A stretch of DNA of 64,000 bases from Nemertoderma westbladi. Taxonomy: Eukaryota > Xenacoelomorpha > Nemertodermatida > Nemertodermatidae. Location: contig JAUCBJ010006842.1 in NCBI GenBank assembly GCA_032718475.1, forward strand, positions 124,001 through 188,000, written 5' to 3'. This document shows positions 45,086 to 55,710 of this stretch, one piece after another. How positions within the stretch are numbered: position 1 is the first letter of the stretch; the number at the start of each line of letters is the position of its first letter. A program made the translations under genes and the position numbers. Below the pieces are notes generated by a model that was not told where the DNA came from, searched no databases, and saw nothing but the letters and a program-made list of their open reading frames with translations.

Positions 45086-45569
45086 GATTGATCGTTTGAA
45101 GGAAGGAGGCCTTTAGTTTGTTTAGCTAGTCGCATTCATTTGGACGTGCAGACGCACCATCACCGCCTACCATCGACAATAAATGGACATGGTTCTGTTT
45201 TTATATACAATCTAACTCAAACAACAGTTTAGCTAGTTATTTTTTTATTCAATTCATATATAATTCATAATTCGTATCCATATATAATATATATATTATC
45301 ATATATAATTCATAATTCGTATCCTGAATCATAAATAAGTGGTAGTAGCTGTATCATAAAAATTAGTATTAGCTAGCTAATTTGTGAGTGTTATCTGTTA
45401 TATATTATATTTCATTATTTGATTATTTATGTTTATTCTGCCAATCTTTTGATATCCAAAATATAGAGTTTATTCCACCGACCTCAGAGTGAATGAGTTT
45501 TATTTATTTTTTTCTGTTTATAATTTGATTTTGTATTTTTGTTAAACTCGTTATTATTTCCCCTTATGT
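45086..45569 (-). other. Probable 5' untranslated region of the Ulp1-RT element and AT-rich flank
   Basis: The stretch directly upstream of the start codon (to about 45,200) is less AT-rich and may be the element's 5' UTR. Beyond it lies AT-rich DNA with ATATAATTCATAATTCGTAT twice (about 45,257 and 45,300). The 5' boundary of the element was not determined. Confidence 0.4.
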
Positions 45570-45815
45570 CTTGGTCTCATATATTTTCTGCTTCATATAT
45601 TTAATGATATCTGATCTCGCATATGTCATCCACCGATCTTGGATTGTAATTATTGATAAACCTGTTTGCAATATTGACCCCCCCTGTTTACCTATCTGTT
45701 AATATAATTCAATCTGCCTGAAGAATGAGCCTAATTGCCCCAGAAGATCGCGCTTATTAATATCTCAACCTGTCTGCAGGTGTAGACCTTCAAAAAGCAC
45801 ATACATTGTAGGCGT
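45570..45815 (-). repeat. Right arm of the 5.8-kb inverted repeat
   Basis: Reverse complement counterpart of 40,000-40,355. CCTATCTGTTAATATAATTC, AAACCTGTTTGCAATATTGA, ATGATATCTGATCTCGCA, CTCATATATTTTCTGCTTCA and CCTTCAAAAAGCAC match the left arm in order. Confidence 0.82.
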
Positions 45816-46203
45816 AGTGTTTACCACCGGATTGCTCAGTCAGAGTGAACAACATCGTGAACAGCGGAATGATTAATCCATGATTAATAATTTCAATAGA
45901 TTTTACTAATATATATATATATATTATTGACCATTGGTTATATAAATATGGAAGCTCACCGCAAGAACTAACCGACAGTCCAAACATCTCAATAAAATAC
46001 GCACAATTATTAATAGTAATATGATATTATATATATTATGAAGAACTAATTAACGGTAAAATAATCGAAGTTACTGGGTAAATGAATTATACTCTAGGAA
46101 TAAATTACTCAAATAACTACACATTAATGGAGAGTTAGTAGCGAATATAGAACATATAATTATTCAACATAAATGATTATTAAAAATAAACGATTAAAAG
46201 CGA

Positions 46204-47340
46204 TTATTCAAGGATTTTTAAGGTGTTATATATGAATGGTATTGATATATTGTCTCCAATCATACTATTTGGTAGAGGTCCAAGCTGCTGCCTATCTGAA
46301 TTCAGCAAAAAACATTCATTAATTATGTGCGCTTCGGATTGCGCAAGACCACATTTACAGAGTTGTTCATTCATGTTTATCCGCTCCCATCTACCGAGTT
46401 CGACGGGAAGACCAGTTGATAGGAGCCGAAACCTCGTCCAAGCCGTACGCTGTATCTCAGTGTAATTACCTGCAATAAGTTTATATACTGGTGGGGATTG
46501 CAGACTCGGGTTCATCCGAGTATAGGTAACGTATCGAGTTCCCGGTGCTGATGAGACTCGTGTTCTCGCGTCTGAAAATAACCTCTTTATTGGGTATCGT
46601 TGATCGACCGCAGCATCATTCAAAAGCTCATCAATCTTTTTAGACATAGGCGTCCCAACACTTTTACATAGATCGAGTGCAAAGACCAGCGGTTCATGAA
46701 GGTTTGGTTCGACCAGTGCTTTTAGAAGGAAACGAGTTTGCTGTTCTAGAACATAACTCTCTGGATTATGAAAATTACACTCGATGTAGAGCAAATCACG
46801 GCACGTATTTGGGCGCACGCCCAAACATGTTATTACATGTTATAACATGTTATTATATTTAACATAGAGAGACTTCGATTTCTTCCCCACCCACGATTCG
46901 CATCCAAAGAACACCGCAGATAATATAGCTGCTCGAAAGACATAATTCGAGGTGTACCGGCATCGCTACATGTCGTTTTAAAAAACCGTAAAATTTAGAT
47001 ATGTGCTTCGTTTTTTCCTCTAACTGTATATCAAAAACTGTCTCCAGCTTTCCGTCTTGGGATATGGGTGACCCTAAGTAGATATACTTACAGTTTTCAA
47101 TAGTCAGAGTCAACCTTTCATTAACTGGACATATTATAGTTAATAGCAGCCTTCTCCTCAATCATATTCGAGGCGATCACCATAAACTTGTTTTTTTTCG
47201 GATTTATGACCATTCCATACACATAGCAGTATTCCAGTAGGGTTTCTAATTTAGCAATAAACCGTTCCTTAGTAGTAGCCATTAATATGGAGTCATCTAT
47301 TAGAATGAGAATCTATGGAGCCACATTAAGAACCCGTCGA
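46204..47340 (-). pseudogene. LINE RT and C-terminal domain, family C
   Basis: From 47,340 downward: ILIDDSILMATTKERFIAKL (degenerate xADD box, motif C), VYGMVINPKKNKFMVI (motif D), then, after a shift, CKYIYLGSPISQDGKLETVF and SKFYGFLKRHVAMPVHLELC. The 206-codon frame 46,204-46,824 is the C-terminal domain, with RTAWTRFRLLSTGLPVELGR and the zinc motif C-x-C-x7-H-x4-C in LCKCGLAQSEAHIINEC. This end structure is common in several LINE clades (Jockey/CR1/I group). One or two frameshifts and the changed catalytic box mark it as dead. It lies close to, but is unrelated to, the Ulp1-RT element. Confidence 0.8.
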
Positions 47341-47349
47341 AAAGAATTA

Positions 47350-48312
47350 CAAGGCTTATCATTGATTCCCAGTACAATAGTATAGCTCATCATTCAATAT
47401 TTTATTCATTAGGTCATTATGCTTGCTTACTACATATACATTTACATTTACAGGTTTGTTAATTGCTTATCCATATGTTATTTTCTTTGCACTGCTTTTA
47501 ATCGAAATGTTTATGTGTACTTAATATTTGAGACAAAATATATAAAATGCAATAATATGTTTTACTACTATGTTATTGTTATGTTATTGTATAGAAAGAC
47601 TGGTTATATTTTGCGGTTATTTCTCTCCTCCAATAATTCGCTTTCAAAACAAATTGTACGAAATAACGGTTACTTTTTCGATGAGCTACTTAGATAAACT
47701 GTCCATGTCCCCATACAGTTCATAGGTGTGGCAGATGTTGTTGCTTCAAAGGTTAACGGAATATCTTGTCAAGTTTTAATGAACTTCTAACTGATTCTGC
47801 ATTATCCTATTAGCATTTAATGAGATTTGCAGGGAAAACCAAGGCACTGTAAACAGAAATCACCCCCGGCAATTTTTTCCACAAAGATCGCAATCTGAAA
47901 ATTTTGTTGTTCGATTCGGATCGTTGTTAGAGTGCGTTATGAATGAAGTCAACCGGGATAGCAATAAGTTAGCGGATTAATTAAGCACATCATTTGATTT
48001 TTGATACAGATATAATTTCCAGATATGGATATGAAGTTTCGTATTATATTCATTCGGTGAAGCTACTTGAGGAAACCGCATGGTTTACATGAAAACTTTT
48101 AACTAATTTAAAAAGTAGATACAAGTAAGAAAATAAGAAGTTACATATGACTATGTTCATCTAGGATGAATGTTATTATCTAAGGACAACTGGTATAAGC
48201 TATAAATATCATTAACTTTAACTCAGACCATTTAATGAAGTAATTAAGTAGCGAAGTTTCCGTGCAGAGGATGAGCATGTGCTGCAGCTATATGGCACTC
48301 ATCGATGGACTC
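47350..48312. other. Non-coding DNA
   Basis: AT-rich with no recognisable gene. The 92-codon frame at 47,419-47,697 is rich in Tyr, Ile and Phe, as expected from AT-rich DNA. Confidence 0.4.
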
Positions 48313-48315
48313 TTA

Positions 48316-48629
48316 AGGCCATGATACACCACAGGAGCGGCGAGCGGCCGCGGCAAGCGGCGAGCGGCCGCGGCAAGCGGCCACTTTTTAAAAATAGAAC
48401 ACATTATTTTCTATGTGCGATGATACACCACAAATGGCCGCTGCCGCTCGCCGCTCCTATAGTGTATCATACTAAAAGTCGCCGCTCACATCGGCCGCTC
48501 GCCGCGGCCGCCCGCCGCTGCCGCTCGCCGCTCCTATAGTGTATCATACCTAAAGTCGCCGCTCACATCGGCCGCTCGCCGCGGCCGCCCGCCGCTGCCG
48601 CTCGCCGCTCCTGTGGTGTATCATGGCCT
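48316..48629. mobile_element. Harbinger-like MITE with TTA target-site duplication
   Basis: A 314-bp element whose ends are perfect inverted repeats for at least 30 bp, starting AGGCCATGATACACCACAGG and continuing into GAGCGGCGAGCGGC. It is flanked by TTA at 48,313-48,315 and 48,630-48,632. A 3-bp TWA duplication is the hallmark of PIF/Harbinger elements. The interior is very GC-rich (NotI-like GCGGCCGC words) and has a 77-bp tandem duplication starting at 48,457 and 48,534. Internal TIR copies (TGATACACCACAA at 48,421) suggest nested or rearranged ends. No ORF for a transposase. Confidence 0.8.
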
Positions 48630-49234
48630 TTAATACTGCGCATCATCAGGCTGTTCACAACCTTGCAGGGAAGTATGGCAACCTCCACTTCAAGTTTAAA
48701 CAGATAATGGTGACCAGCCATAATAACTTTCTTAGGCAGGCTGTTCAAGATATTTATTGGATATCGTATTGGATATTATTTTTGATTATTTGATAATATT
48801 TTATTGATTTTTATTATGGATTTGATTATATTATTATTATATTTCATTATTTTGATATTATTTTCCAAACGGATAAAAAAAGTTGGTATTAAATTTGGAA
48901 AAGAGGGCTGGCTAAAAGTGGTGCTACTGAAACGTGAGGATAATGAGAAAGTTGCACATTGGTGCAGTGCCGGCGTATCCCAGATCTCGCGATTAGCCAC
49001 TTTCCCATTCCCAATTCATCCCTGTTCTCAACCTCCACTGTCCTTGAGCAAGCCTTTGAGGAACGTCATTGTGTGTCACGGACAGGTTGAACCTGCCGGC
49101 AGAAACCAGTTCAGCAAGCTTCAGGCGGGGTCTCTGCAGTGTGAAACTGAGTCTTTGCAATAAGATAACCATAGTTGTAAAACATATCATTGCTAATGTG
49201 TGCATCATAGGCAACATTGTGAACCCTGCACAAC

Positions 49235-49410
49235 ATCCTGGTATAAGTTCATTCCATTCAGGGACCTGATGTCTTCAGCAGTTAGAGCCCATAATGGGCT
49301 ACCTTAGAGCAGTACGGGCTCAACTGCTGCGCGGAAAATGCGTACCTTAAAAGACCATGGGATATCACACCTCTTCCATCTCCAGATTCTTGGTAGCTGG
49401 TGGATGGCAG
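49235..49410 (-). pseudogene. LINE ORF2 fragment, family A copy 3
   Basis: On the minus strand: RIWRWKRCDIPWSFKVRIFR, AAVEPVLLYGSPLWALTAED and LNGM, equivalent to the RIWKSPRINRKLKVRLFRAA... and LTAEDTKSLDG segments of the copy at 58,315-59,165. Only about 60 residues survive, with one shift. Confidence 0.7.
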
Positions 49411-49454
49411 AACAGGCATGATCAAAGGTAGCAGAAGTCCGGAGGGAGGGGGGG

Positions 49455-51240
49455 GGGGTCCATATGACACCATTAGGGCAATCAAAGAAACTGACGGATT
49501 CGTCGCGAATTGCGCAAACATCAAATGTAAAATATTTGCTTCGCAAACGTCGCGAAATTCGCGAATTTCGCAAATGTCGGGAATTGTTGGCATTACAAGA
49601 CCTTGTGTAACGTACTTTTTATACTATAAAATAGCTAGTTTTTACAATTATTATAATATAAATTATTAATATTACATGACAGCAAATGTTCTAGAATACG
49701 ATAGATATAAATTAAAAAAATATTAATGTTCTAGAACACATATTTTTTTCTAGAACATGTTATTTTAAAAAATGATTTTTTTAGACTAGCTCGTTTTGGC
49801 TACTTTTTTTTTTAAATTTTCTAGAACATGTTAGCTATCAGTTAAGGTTCTGCAACACGTTTTTTGTTCTAGACATTTTTCGAAAAAATTAAATAGTAAT
49901 TCGGATTACAACACGTATTAAAAAAAATTTTAAAATAAAATTGTATATAATTTATCTTATTTACCTTACTCTATATTTTGTATAAAAAAAATAGCTAGAA
50001 ATTAATTACAAGTTCGTGGGGCCATCGCGCAGGACGAGGGTCAGTTATTAGATAGGTTCAGATTAAAATTGAGCAATTCTATCCCAAAATCAGTACTTAA
50101 GAAATTTATATAAATAATTACGAAAATTTAACCAAACTTTTACTTAAAAAAAAACTTTCGCATTGGCAGCTTAGCATCGATGTCATAGAAGTCCACAGTC
50201 TCAAAAAGTTAAATGCATTCTTCAGTCATCGGGTCTCGCTCATCGGTTAGTCCAGTTTGCCCGTAGCGCTAGTGCAGTAGCGGTACCAAAAGTCGAGGTC
50301 GCCAACGACACTGCGACAGACAGAGGCGGTGGCCTTGATGGTGAGTTGTTTGAGTACCGGTACAATTCCAAAACGTTGCTGGGTATTGCAGTATTGGGCT
50401 GTTGGGGAACCTAGTGCAGTAGCGGACACCGGAACATGGTCAGCTGGTACAACCTGACAATATGTCAGTCTGTCTTAAGTCCGCATAATTTCAAAACTTC
50501 CATGGTTGCATGGTTGCCGTTGCCGAGCCGAAGACGACCTGAAGACGGTACCGGTAACTCTGTACCACTGCAACAGTACAGGTACCGTACTGTAATCCTG
50601 CAGTCTCCTAGCAACCAGCTGATGCCAAGCCTAATAATTTTTGGATAGATAAATTTATTATATCTGCAAGACAGTTACACAGATGCTGCACGAAGACCCC
50701 ACGCAAATTCAACTTGGAAAATTTCTAAACTTTTGCCAGACTACATATGTACCAAGTTTGGATATATTTTATCGAGATCTGGCTGAGTTATTAACGTTTA
50801 AAATTGGACACAACAGATCAACAGAACAATAGATCAACAGAACAACAGAGGAACAGACACACCGATTGAGTTAGTGGTACCTGTATGCTAAGCTCGCTTA
50901 CTCGCTATTATTTTCAAAACTACTAGCTAGTAAAAACAACACTTTAGCTACCATTAAAAAATATCTTCTAAGGTTCTAGAACATTATCCAATAAAAAAAC
51001 AGTAAAAAATACAAAAATGGTCACACAAGCTATACCAGTGCCGTACCCCCCCCCCCCCCCCCCCCCCCCCACCATATTCCGACATTTTTTTACAATCCCG
51101 ACGTTTGCGAAATTAGCGAATTTCGCGACGTTTGCGAAGCCAATATTATACCTAACAAAACATTCCCGACGTTTGCGAAATTCGCGAATTTCGCGACGTT
51201 TGCGAAATTCGCGACGAATACGTCAGTTTCTGTGCCCTTC
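49455..51240. mobile_element. 1.8-kb element bounded by CGAATTTCGCAAACG inverted arms
   Basis: The left arm (about 49,484-49,585: GAAACTGACGGATTCGTCGC, GCTTCGCAAACGTCGCGAAA, ATTTCGCAAATGTCGGGAAT) matches in reverse complement the right arm (about 51,085-51,240: CCCGACGTTTGCGAAATTCG and ACGTCAGTTTCTG). Each arm contains internal repeats of CGCGAAATTCGCGAATTTCG. The interior has no ORF, several TTCTAGAAC words, and dispersed repeat D at 50,690. Probably a non-autonomous DNA transposon; target duplication not determined. Confidence 0.55.
50690..50905 (-). repeat. Dispersed repeat D (copy 2, inverted)
   Basis: Reverse complement of 14,205-14,400: CACACCGATTGAGTTAGTGG, GCTGAGTTATTAACGTTTAA and AAATTTCTAAACTTTTGCCA correspond to the other copy. 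It carries an extra ~25 bp of AACAGA(A/T)CAA repetition near 50,815-50,855. Confidence 0.75.
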
Positions 51241-51539
51241 TCTATGACACACCCCGTGGTTTTTTTGTTATAACTCTGAAATAAACTCAGTTGGGAATCT
51301 GAAATTTTATGACTTTCCTAAATATGTATTGCCTTCCTAACAGTGAAAACGGTTTTCAAAAATATTGAGAAGTTTTCGAGTTATAAAACCATTTTTTAAT
51401 CCTACTTTTGGCACTTTTCTTGAGACGTTTTTTGAATATTAAATTTTATGAAATATGATTTGTAGCATCTCTATTTTTTATTTACATAGGTTTTTTGATG
51501 TTTGCAATTAGATAAAATTCACACAAATTAATTTAGAAA

Positions 51540-51765
51540 TTTCAAACTTGTTTTTTTCGGTGGGTGCTAAATTTTGGTGCCAGCACCAAATATGTCAATT
51601 TTTCAATTTTGTAAATTGGTTGTTTGAACCTGTTTTTTGCGCAATAGGGGTTTTATGGGGTTCTAGTTTCGATAGAATATATACGAGTTGCACCAGGCGT
51701 ATCAAACTTGTATTTTTCGGTGCTGTGTGCAAAATTTGGTGCCAGCACGAAATTTTGAAAACACA
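51540..51765 (+). repeat. Diverged ~160-bp tandem duplication
   Basis: CAAACTTGTTTTTTTCGGTG near 51,544 and CAAACTTGTATTTTTCGGTG near 51,704 each lead into TTTGGTGCCAGCACSAAAT. Similar words (TTGGTACTTGTCTGGTGCGC) recur in the diverged array at 61.2-61.8 kb. Confidence 0.6.
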
Positions 51766-52800
51766 TTCAATAGTTCAATGGATTGTGACAACTTATTTCT
51801 CGCGTTTTAGAGGTTAATGGCGGTGGTTCTGAATTCAATGGAAATAATGGAACTATTTCATTTATGAATAAAGTATAATGTTCAAATTTATCTTCTTTTT
51901 TCGATTCACGGCTGTACATAGAGTTAATAAGTGGCCACTTCTTCTGTAATATTATAGGCCTAAAGGAGTTATTTTTCAACTGCAGTCTTTCATAATGTTA
52001 AATATAATAATGTACATAATTAAATACAAAGAAGAAATTTAGTACTTATACTCACTCATACACTATTATACAATCGGTTCCGCAAAACGGCGAGATCAGA
52101 TTTACAATTTCTGAAAATTTTAAAAATATATCAAGTGAAATTTGACACTAAAGGACAAACTAATTAATGAACATCTTACTATGTTAATTTCTTACCTGAA
52201 TTATTAATTTGAAATTTATTCCGAAAAAATCTACAATTAGTATTGCAACATAAGATACATTCTGAAAACTCCCCGCAAAATACATCAAATTCGTGGAAAT
52301 TCAATACCAGCTACTCTACTATTAGATACTCTAGTTGGGCTAAAACGTAGTGGGGTGCTGCGCATTAGTTAGAGTGTCATATGATGGGCATATCATTAAT
52401 TATTAGACGGAGGGGGTAAACGACTACAACATTCATTTGTATTATATTTTTATATCAGGAAGAAAGCAAGAAATAAAGCGCCACATAACGATTAAATTAT
52501 TGATTTTTCTGAGATTCCTTTCCATGCAATAAATAATTTAACATAAACAATATACTAATAGTCGTATTAATACTAAACACAGAAACACACTTTAATTAAT
52601 ACACTGCAAAAGTCCTCGAGTTTATTTAGTATTACAGTAGATTTAACATTAAGAACAGATAGTTTGCGCGACTTTCTTTTAGACTTTTAAGTCTTTTAAA
52701 AACCTTCCAATTTTCCTTGGATTTGGAATCACAGTTCGTTTTAGTTGATGTGAAGAAGTTATTTCAATAACAATTGTCTTTATCAATCTAACTTTAAATC
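51766..52800. other. Non-coding DNA downstream of the 364-aa GPCR gene
   Basis: AT-rich; the minus-strand 3' end of the GPCR transcript probably lies here. AATAAA occurs on the minus strand within ten bases of the stop codon (plus-strand TTTATT at 52,817) and again near 52,620. No other gene seen. Confidence 0.4.
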
Positions 52801-52825
52801 AAATCGTTGACAAGTTTTATTTCGC

Positions 52826-53920
52826 TCAAACGTCTGTGCATCCCGATGTTTTGTGATTGTTCGGCGCCGCCGTTAGACTGATCACCGATTGCTCTGTCAT
52901 CGCCAGGCTGCTCAAATCGCACGGCCGTTTGCGACAATACGAGCATGAGAGAATTCGTTTTGTCGATTTGAGAAACGATTTGTCCCTCATGTAAATTATC
53001 GAAACCATAATAAAGTCAAGATAACCGACAACACGGAACTTTTCGAACAACGCGCCCAATGAATTCAACTGGGCGAGATTGGCGAACTCGCCATTTATTG
53101 ACGGAGTATTTATGGACATCATCATGGCCGCTACTGTATGGTATGGTGCCCAGAGGACCAACGTAGCCACGCATAAGATTATCATATTTGTGATCGCGCG
53201 AATCGTCGAAGCTTTGATGTGACCCGAAGGGTTATCGCTATCCCCGCCGTAGAATGTCGGTTGATGGCGGTGCATTGCACGCAAATGGCGAAACACAATG
53301 TGTATAATGCGGCCGTTGGTAAGGGATAGGATGAGAGCAGCAACCGCTGTAAACACCACGCCACTTATTGATTCGTATGTTTGGAATGAATTAATATCTA
53401 TTTGGGAATACTCTTTTAACAACTTTAAAGTTATTTGATAGATTATGGTTATGATCCAGACGCAAGCTACGCATATCCATAAGACTCTACGGTTAATCCG
53501 CCTCTCGTAGAAAAAGGGGTAGCCAATGTATAAGAATTTTTCGAAGGATAGTAAGATTAAACTGGCTAAGTAGGCTAAGTATACGATTATTTCCAGGGAA
53601 TTTAAAAGGGTGAATGTGGTGTATGTAAATATAAAACTGACTTCGTTGTGTGGTCCCGCCATTACAGCGTAAAGTGGCAGCACAAATAGGCCTACTAGAA
53701 ATCCACTGACTGCCAAATTGGCTACGAGCAAGTTTGATTGATTGTTGCGAATATCATGATTGGAAATGTAACCAATGAGAATTAAGCCGTTTGCTGGAAC
53801 AGTTATGACTGCCAATAAACTGTAGGCGACTATCGTTATAGTTCCCTCCAGTGTCTGCTCCTGTAAGATGCCTGGAGGCGAGACAGTGCAGTTGTATTCG
53901 CAGCCAGGGTCTATCATCAT
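52826..53920 (-). CDS. Divergent rhodopsin-class (class A) GPCR
   Basis: A 364-codon ORF with seven hydrophobic segments at about 27-51, 62-86, 97-123, 146-168, 183-210, 240-268 and 283-311. There is an N-glycosylation sequon at N10, and a Ser/Thr-containing tail with Cys clusters (326-334) for palmitoylation. Family landmarks kept: N44 in TM1 and W-A-P (257-259) in TM6. Landmarks lost: the TM2 Asp reads Gly in LAVSGF, DRY is replaced by FEKF (126-129), and NPxxY reads VSIIY (306-310). These changes suggest altered activation or coupling, as in lineage-specific orphan receptors. Just upstream is TTTTTTTTTACAG|AATGAC, a strong splice acceptor at 53,939, in frame with the ORF (NDNLVMM), so a 5' exon exists and translation might start earlier. 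The gene looks intact. Ligand unknown. Confidence 0.85.
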   Translation of the reverse strand: MMIDPGCEYNCTVSPPGILQEQTLEGTITIVAYSLLAVITVPANGLILIGYISNHDIRNNQSNLLVANLAVSGFLVGLFVLPLYAVMAGPHNEVSFIFTYTTFTLLNSLEIIVYLAYLASLILLSFEKFLYIGYPFFYERRINRRVLWICVACVWIITIIYQITLKLLKEYSQIDINSFQTYESISGVVFTAVAALILSLTNGRIIHIVFRHLRAMHRHQPTFYGGDSDNPSGHIKASTIRAITNMIILCVATLVLWAPYHTVAAMMMSINTPSINGEFANLAQLNSLGALFEKFRVVGYLDFIMVSIIYMRDKSFLKSTKRILSCSYCRKRPCDLSSLAMTEQSVISLTAAPNNHKTSGCTDV

Positions 53921-53939
53921 TACTAAGTTGTCATTCTGT

Positions 53940-54334
53940 AAAAAAAAATAGGAAGATTGATGATGGTGTATTTAGGAAAACTAAATTGTGTAAAAGTGAG
54001 TCAAAAAATGTTTCATGCGTTGTAAATTAACTGAATAATATCTTATGGTCTCGAAAAAGCGAAATACCCCACCGCCTAATTACCCATTACAAATTGAAAA
54101 TAAATGTGATAGACTATAGGTACCTATCAATCTTAAAAAGAAGGCACCGCTTTATGATAAATAATTCTAGTAGTCAGATAGATTAATAAGTTAAATGTGG
54201 ACGTTTTGGACAAAAGTACCATAATTGGCTCAGGTACTGTATGTATATAGTATAATAATTATAGTATATAATAAAAGGCGCTACCAATTAAAGTTTACTC
54301 AGAGAACATAAAAAAAATTAGCATAACACACCTG
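53940..54334 (-). other. Presumed 5' intron of the GPCR gene
   Basis: AT-rich and non-coding; it begins (in gene direction) before the polypyrimidine tract and CAG acceptor at 53,939. The donor and the first exon were not identified. Confidence 0.4.
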
Positions 54335-54995
54335 CTGCACCAAATAATTTACTCATTGAGAAATAATATACAAGCGGACCAAAAAAATAAATCTGGCCAA
54401 AAAAATAACTAAAGTACAAAACATATACTTTTCGCACCAAATAATTTACTTGATGACCGAAAAAATTTTATCTGAACTAATGTTATAAATTCGACCCAAA
54501 AATTAAAACATCAGCCCCAAAACAGACATTTATACTCTAAAACACATAAATCAAACAACAATACAGTAGTCAGATATATGATATTTATTTCCATTGAGTC
54601 AGCTTTTTCTAACCAAAACAATAAACGATGTTGTTACGAATAGAGAGAAGGGAGCAGGTTTCAGAGACGTCTTTTTCTAACCAATTACCAATTGAAGGAA
54701 AGTAAACGGTTATAGAGACGGCTTTTTCTAACCAAAGCAATAAACGATGTTGTTAACAATATTGAATATAAAAATATACTGTACATAATACAGTAATATA
54801 TAAAAAATACTTTGGGACGAATTTAAATAATTTGGTGCGCAAAGTATGTAATCTGGGAAAGAAATTATGTATTTGTACGTAGCTTTCATAGCTTACAGAA
54901 AACATGAAATTTGGGGCTATCGTTTTGGGGCGGTAAAAAAGTATATTTGGTGCGAAAACTATGTAATCTGGGCTAGTAATAATTTGTGGTCATAA
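54335..54995. repeat. Inverted-arm repeat with a satellite-like core
   Basis: CACCAAATAATTTACT occurs at about 54,339 and 54,436. In reverse complement there is AAATAATTTGGTGCGCAAAG near 54,826 and ATATTTGGTGCGAAAACTAT near 54,942. GCCCCAAAAC at 54,515 pairs with GTTTTGGGGC at 54,923. Between the arms (54,600-54,760) lie two diverged units of the ~68-bp satellite (TTTTTCTAACCAAAACAATA). The layout resembles a foldback element. Confidence 0.5.
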
Positions 54996-55384
54996 TTAAA
55001 TCAGTAAATTGAATTGTATAATAATAAGATAAATATAATAAGTTATACAGTAGTTATAATTATAATCAGTAAGTCAGATAAAATTAAATCAGGTATATAA
55101 TTAACATTCCATTCATTTTTCAAGGGGAACCAAATTTGCTAATAATTTATGGGTCCCATATTACTATGGCAACAGGAGATGGTTTGCAAAAGCCAAATTT
55201 CCAATAATCCTACAATCTTAAAATCTTATATACCTTATCAGCATCAGAAATTATATTTTCGCCGTTTGTCAAACAAACCCGGTAACCAGGTAAGACGGGG
55301 GGGGGGGGGGGGGCTTAAATTATGTTGCAAAGTTGGTTCCTCTTAAAATATGAATGGTAATTACCTACACCCGTGCCAATAGGA

Positions 55385-55710
55385 TCATGGATCCGGAAGT
55401 CTGCTTAAGACCTTCGGATACCTAAGGAGAAGGAATAGTCTTGTCTGAGATTTAGAAGTCCCATACTGTATAATATATCTGACCGTTGATCCTCAAACTG
55501 TTGACTCTCAATTAAATTATATTACTACATAGTCCTATCTCTCGTTTATTGTTTTGGTTCCTCTGAAACCAACTCTGTAACCTGCTGATAAACTAATCTG
55601 CCTCAAGTAGGTTTAGGTGTGTAGGTGTAGGTGTAGCGTTTACCCCCGAATAAAACGGAAACTCAAGGTTCGATTATTTAGGGCAGCAGTAGAAGCAGTA
55701 CTCATATATT
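55385..55710 (+). pseudogene. LINE ORF2 fragment, family A copy 4, interrupted
   Basis: GSWIRKSA.DLRIPK at 55,385-55,430 and a decayed stretch to 55,475, then, after ~165 bp of foreign DNA, RIKRKLKVRLFRAAVEAVLI at 55,648-55,710. The inserted piece contains an inverted satellite/MITE-like word (TTTATTGTTTTGGTTCCTCT). Confidence 0.65.

Noticed and set aside
45790-45987. Possible missing upstream exon of the TM7 GPCR
   Set aside because: The frame is AT-rich and lacks transmembrane spacing or any class A motif; it also overlaps the inverted-repeat arm.
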